Shown here in pieces: positions 4,302-5,785 of a stretch of DNA of 5,785 bases (its first letter is position 1; each line of letters opens with the position of its first letter). The stretch spans positions 1 to 5,785 of the forward strand of contig JALQXV010000030.1 of the NCBI GenBank assembly GCA_023263015.1. Direction: 5' to 3'. The position numbers and the translations under genes were made by a program. A model generated the notes under the pieces. The model searched no databases. It saw nothing but the letters and a program-made list of their open reading frames with translations, and was not told the DNA's origin. The stretch is from Candidatus Saccharimonadia bacterium. Its GTDB lineage: Bacteria; Patescibacteriota; Saccharimonadia; Saccharimonadales; 2-12-FULL-41-12.

Positions 4302-4355
4302 AAACCAAAAAATTAAAAATACAAAGTGCGCTTTTGGGAGTTTAGCGCAATAACT

Positions 4356-4362
4356 AGGAGGG
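4356..4362 (+). promoter_or_regulatory. Strong Shine-Dalgarno sequence of nrdA
   Basis: AGGAGGG lies about 11 nt before the ATG at 4373 and fixes that start. Just upstream, TGCGC (4327-4331) and GCGCA (4345-4349) can form a hairpin that leaves the site open. It is the only canonical Shine-Dalgarno sequence in the window. Confidence 0.8.
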
Positions 4363-4372
4363 TAAATTTACT

Positions 4373-5785
4373 ATGGCCAACATTCAAGTGGTCAAACGGG
4401 ACGGCAGTCGCGTGCCATTCGACGCGAACAAGATAAACGCAGAGCTACTTAAAGCAAGCCAAGGTTTGCCAGACGCCCTCGCAAAAGTAATTCAAATATC
4501 GGGTCAGGTTCAACTTACTATATTTGACGGTATAACTACCGAACAATTGAGCGAAGCTCTAATTCAAACAACTGTACAAAATGTGAAAGATGATCCGGAC
4601 TACGATGTTATTGCAGCCCGCCTCCAACTTAGAAGCTTATATACCAGCATTCTTGGTGACTACACCGACGAAGCTGAACTAAAAAAACTTCACGAAGAAA
4701 AATTCAAAAACTACCTAGCAGCTTGCGTTAAAGACGGCTTACTAGATACCCGCATGAACGGTGATGTCTTTAACCTAGATAAATTGGCTGAAGTTTTAGA
4801 CCCAAGCCGTGACCAGCTAAGTAAGTATCTTGGGGTGGTTACAAACAAGAACCGCTATGCCCTTCGGAAAAACAGCGGCGAACCACTCGAAGTACCGCAG
4901 TTTACGCATATGCGTATTGCTATGGGACTGAGTTTTAACGAAGAAGACCCAACCGCGAGCGCGATCGACTTTTATGAGCACATGAGCGCCCTCCGCTACG
5001 TGCCTGGTGGTTCAACTCGCATTAACGCCGGTGGCGCCTTCCCGCAGCTTTCTAACTGTTTCTTATTTAATATCGACGATGACATGGAATCGATTGCCAA
5101 AGGCGTTCGTGACACGATGTTTATCGCCAAAGGTACCGGCGGTATTGGTATTGGTGTAACTAAACTTCGCGGCGCTGGTAGCCCAGTTAAAACAACTAAC
5201 ACCGAATCAACTGGTCCAATTCCATTTATTAAAATGCTCGACACTGCCCTATTTGCTGTTTCACGCAAAGGTAAAAAAGCCGGGGCCGCTGCTATTTACA
5301 TGGAAAACTGGCACATTAACTTCCCGCAGTTCCTTGATCTTAAGCAGAACTCTGGTGATCCGTACCTTCGTACGCGTATTGCTAACACAGCCGTATACCT
5401 TAGTGACGAATTTATGCGCCGTGCGCTTGCCAAAGAAGATTGGTACATGTTTGACCCAGCTGAAACCGCTGACCTAACCGAACTATACGGTGAGGCCTTT
5501 AGTAAGCGCTACAACGAGTACGTTAAGCTAGCCGAAGCCGGTAAAATGCGCGACTTTGCCAAAATCCCTGCTCAAGAGCAGTACCACCAAATTTTGACAA
5601 TCTTGCAGGCTACTTCTCACCCATGGCTAACATGGAAAGACACGATCAACGTGCGTGCGCTTAATAACAATACCGGTACAATTCACCACTCTAACTTGTG
5701 TACCGAAATTACCTTGCCGCAAGACAAAGACAACACCTCGGTTTGTAACCTAATTAGTATTAACCTCTCAGCTTTCTTGAGCGCC
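4373..5785 (+). CDS. nrdA: Class I ribonucleotide reductase, large (alpha) subunit, N-terminal part
   Basis: There are 471 codons in frame, open at the right edge. The enzyme reduces ribonucleoside diphosphates to deoxyribonucleotides in the cytoplasm, with a small subunit NrdB supplying the radical. Residues 3-95 are an ATP-cone (IQVVKRDGSRVPFDANKIN), the domain that senses ATP/dATP for overall activity. The catalytic barrel follows, with SNCFLF (Cys229, equivalent to E. coli Cys225), GTGGIGIGVTKLRG, AAIYMENWH and SNLCTEI. The last contains Asn441, Cys443 and Glu445, the equivalents of the catalytic Asn437, Cys439 and Glu441. Cys458 in VCNLISINL is the partner of Cys229 in the redox pair. 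The C-terminal tyrosines and the tail Cys pair lie outside the window. The YMENWH and NLCTEI forms point to class I rather than the B12-dependent class II. Transcription is likely under NrdR control. Confidence 0.95.
   Translation, partial: MANIQVVKRDGSRVPFDANKINAELLKASQGLPDALAKVIQISGQVQLTIFDGITTEQLSEALIQTTVQNVKDDPDYDVIAARLQLRSLYTSILGDYTDEAELKKLHEEKFKNYLAACVKDGLLDTRMNGDVFNLDKLAEVLDPSRDQLSKYLGVVTNKNRYALRKNSGEPLEVPQFTHMRIAMGLSFNEEDPTASAIDFYEHMSALRYVPGGSTRINAGGAFPQLSNCFLFNIDDDMESIAKGVRDTMFIAKGTGGIGIGVTKLRGAGSPVKTTNTESTGPIPFIKMLDTALFAVSRKGKKAGAAAIYMENWHINFPQFLDLKQNSGDPYLRTRIANTAVYLSDEFMRRALAKEDWYMFDPAETADLTELYGEAFSKRYNEYVKLAEAGKMRDFAKIPAQEQYHQILTILQATSHPWLTWKDTINVRALNNNTGTIHHSNLCTEITLPQDKDNTSVCNLISINLSAFLSA

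Noticed and set aside
4996..5477. Open frames antisense to, or out of frame with, the reductase
   Set aside because: They lie wholly within the conserved nrdA coding sequence and are shadows of it.

Overview
The window looks like a chromosomal piece of a small-genome bacterium. My best guess is a Patescibacteria/CPR member such as Candidatus Saccharibacteria. The guess rests on a sortase with a long charged, Pro/Glu-rich cytoplasmic N-terminus, single-gene transcription units, several promoters placed so that the mRNA would be leaderless, and many short proteins with no recognisable family. No marker gene settles the taxonomy. Every complete gene ends in TAA or TAG and I saw no in-frame TGA, so nothing here bears on a recoded UGA.

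Layout. (1) 1-843, minus: the N-terminal part of a membrane-anchored sortase-family protein, running off the left edge. (2) 843-962: a divergent promoter region serving the sortase and a tRNA. (3) 963-1049, plus: tRNA-Leu(CAA) with encoded CCA, followed by a perfect bidirectional terminator hairpin whose stem begins at the tRNA discriminator base. (4) 1090-1312: non-coding, rich in hairpins and short imperfect repeats, ending in a piece with the geometry of a tRNA 3' end (tRNA-Trp-like). (5) 1313-2023, minus: a Gln/Pro-rich protein with three membrane segments. (6) 2024-2277: divergent regulatory region. (7) 2278-3180, plus: a HEPN-like helical domain carrying R-x4-H, joined to a C-terminal CxxC...CxxC zinc ribbon; this is the best candidate for an undescribed effector or RNA-binding protein. 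(8) 3181-3429: non-coding, with a long imperfect inverted repeat. (9) 3430-3606, minus, and 3703-4065, plus: a divergent pair, a 58-residue glycine-zipper membrane protein and a 120-residue single-anchor exported protein. (10) 4066-4372: a regulatory region with a sigma70-like promoter, two NrdR-box-like sites and a leader of about 150 nt that can form an H-type pseudoknot. (11) 4373-5785, plus: the start of the large subunit of class I ribonucleotide reductase (nrdA), running off the right edge.

How the parts relate. The edges are conserved functions: cell-surface protein processing, a tRNA, and deoxyribonucleotide synthesis. The middle, about 1090-4065, looks accessory: four unrelated small genes, each with its own promoter, between a tRNA and nrdA. 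Three or four of these promoters put the transcription start at or next to the ATG. The nrdA gene instead has a strong Shine-Dalgarno sequence and a long structured leader. I see no transposase, integrase, CRISPR array or second component of a known toxin-antitoxin pair in the window.
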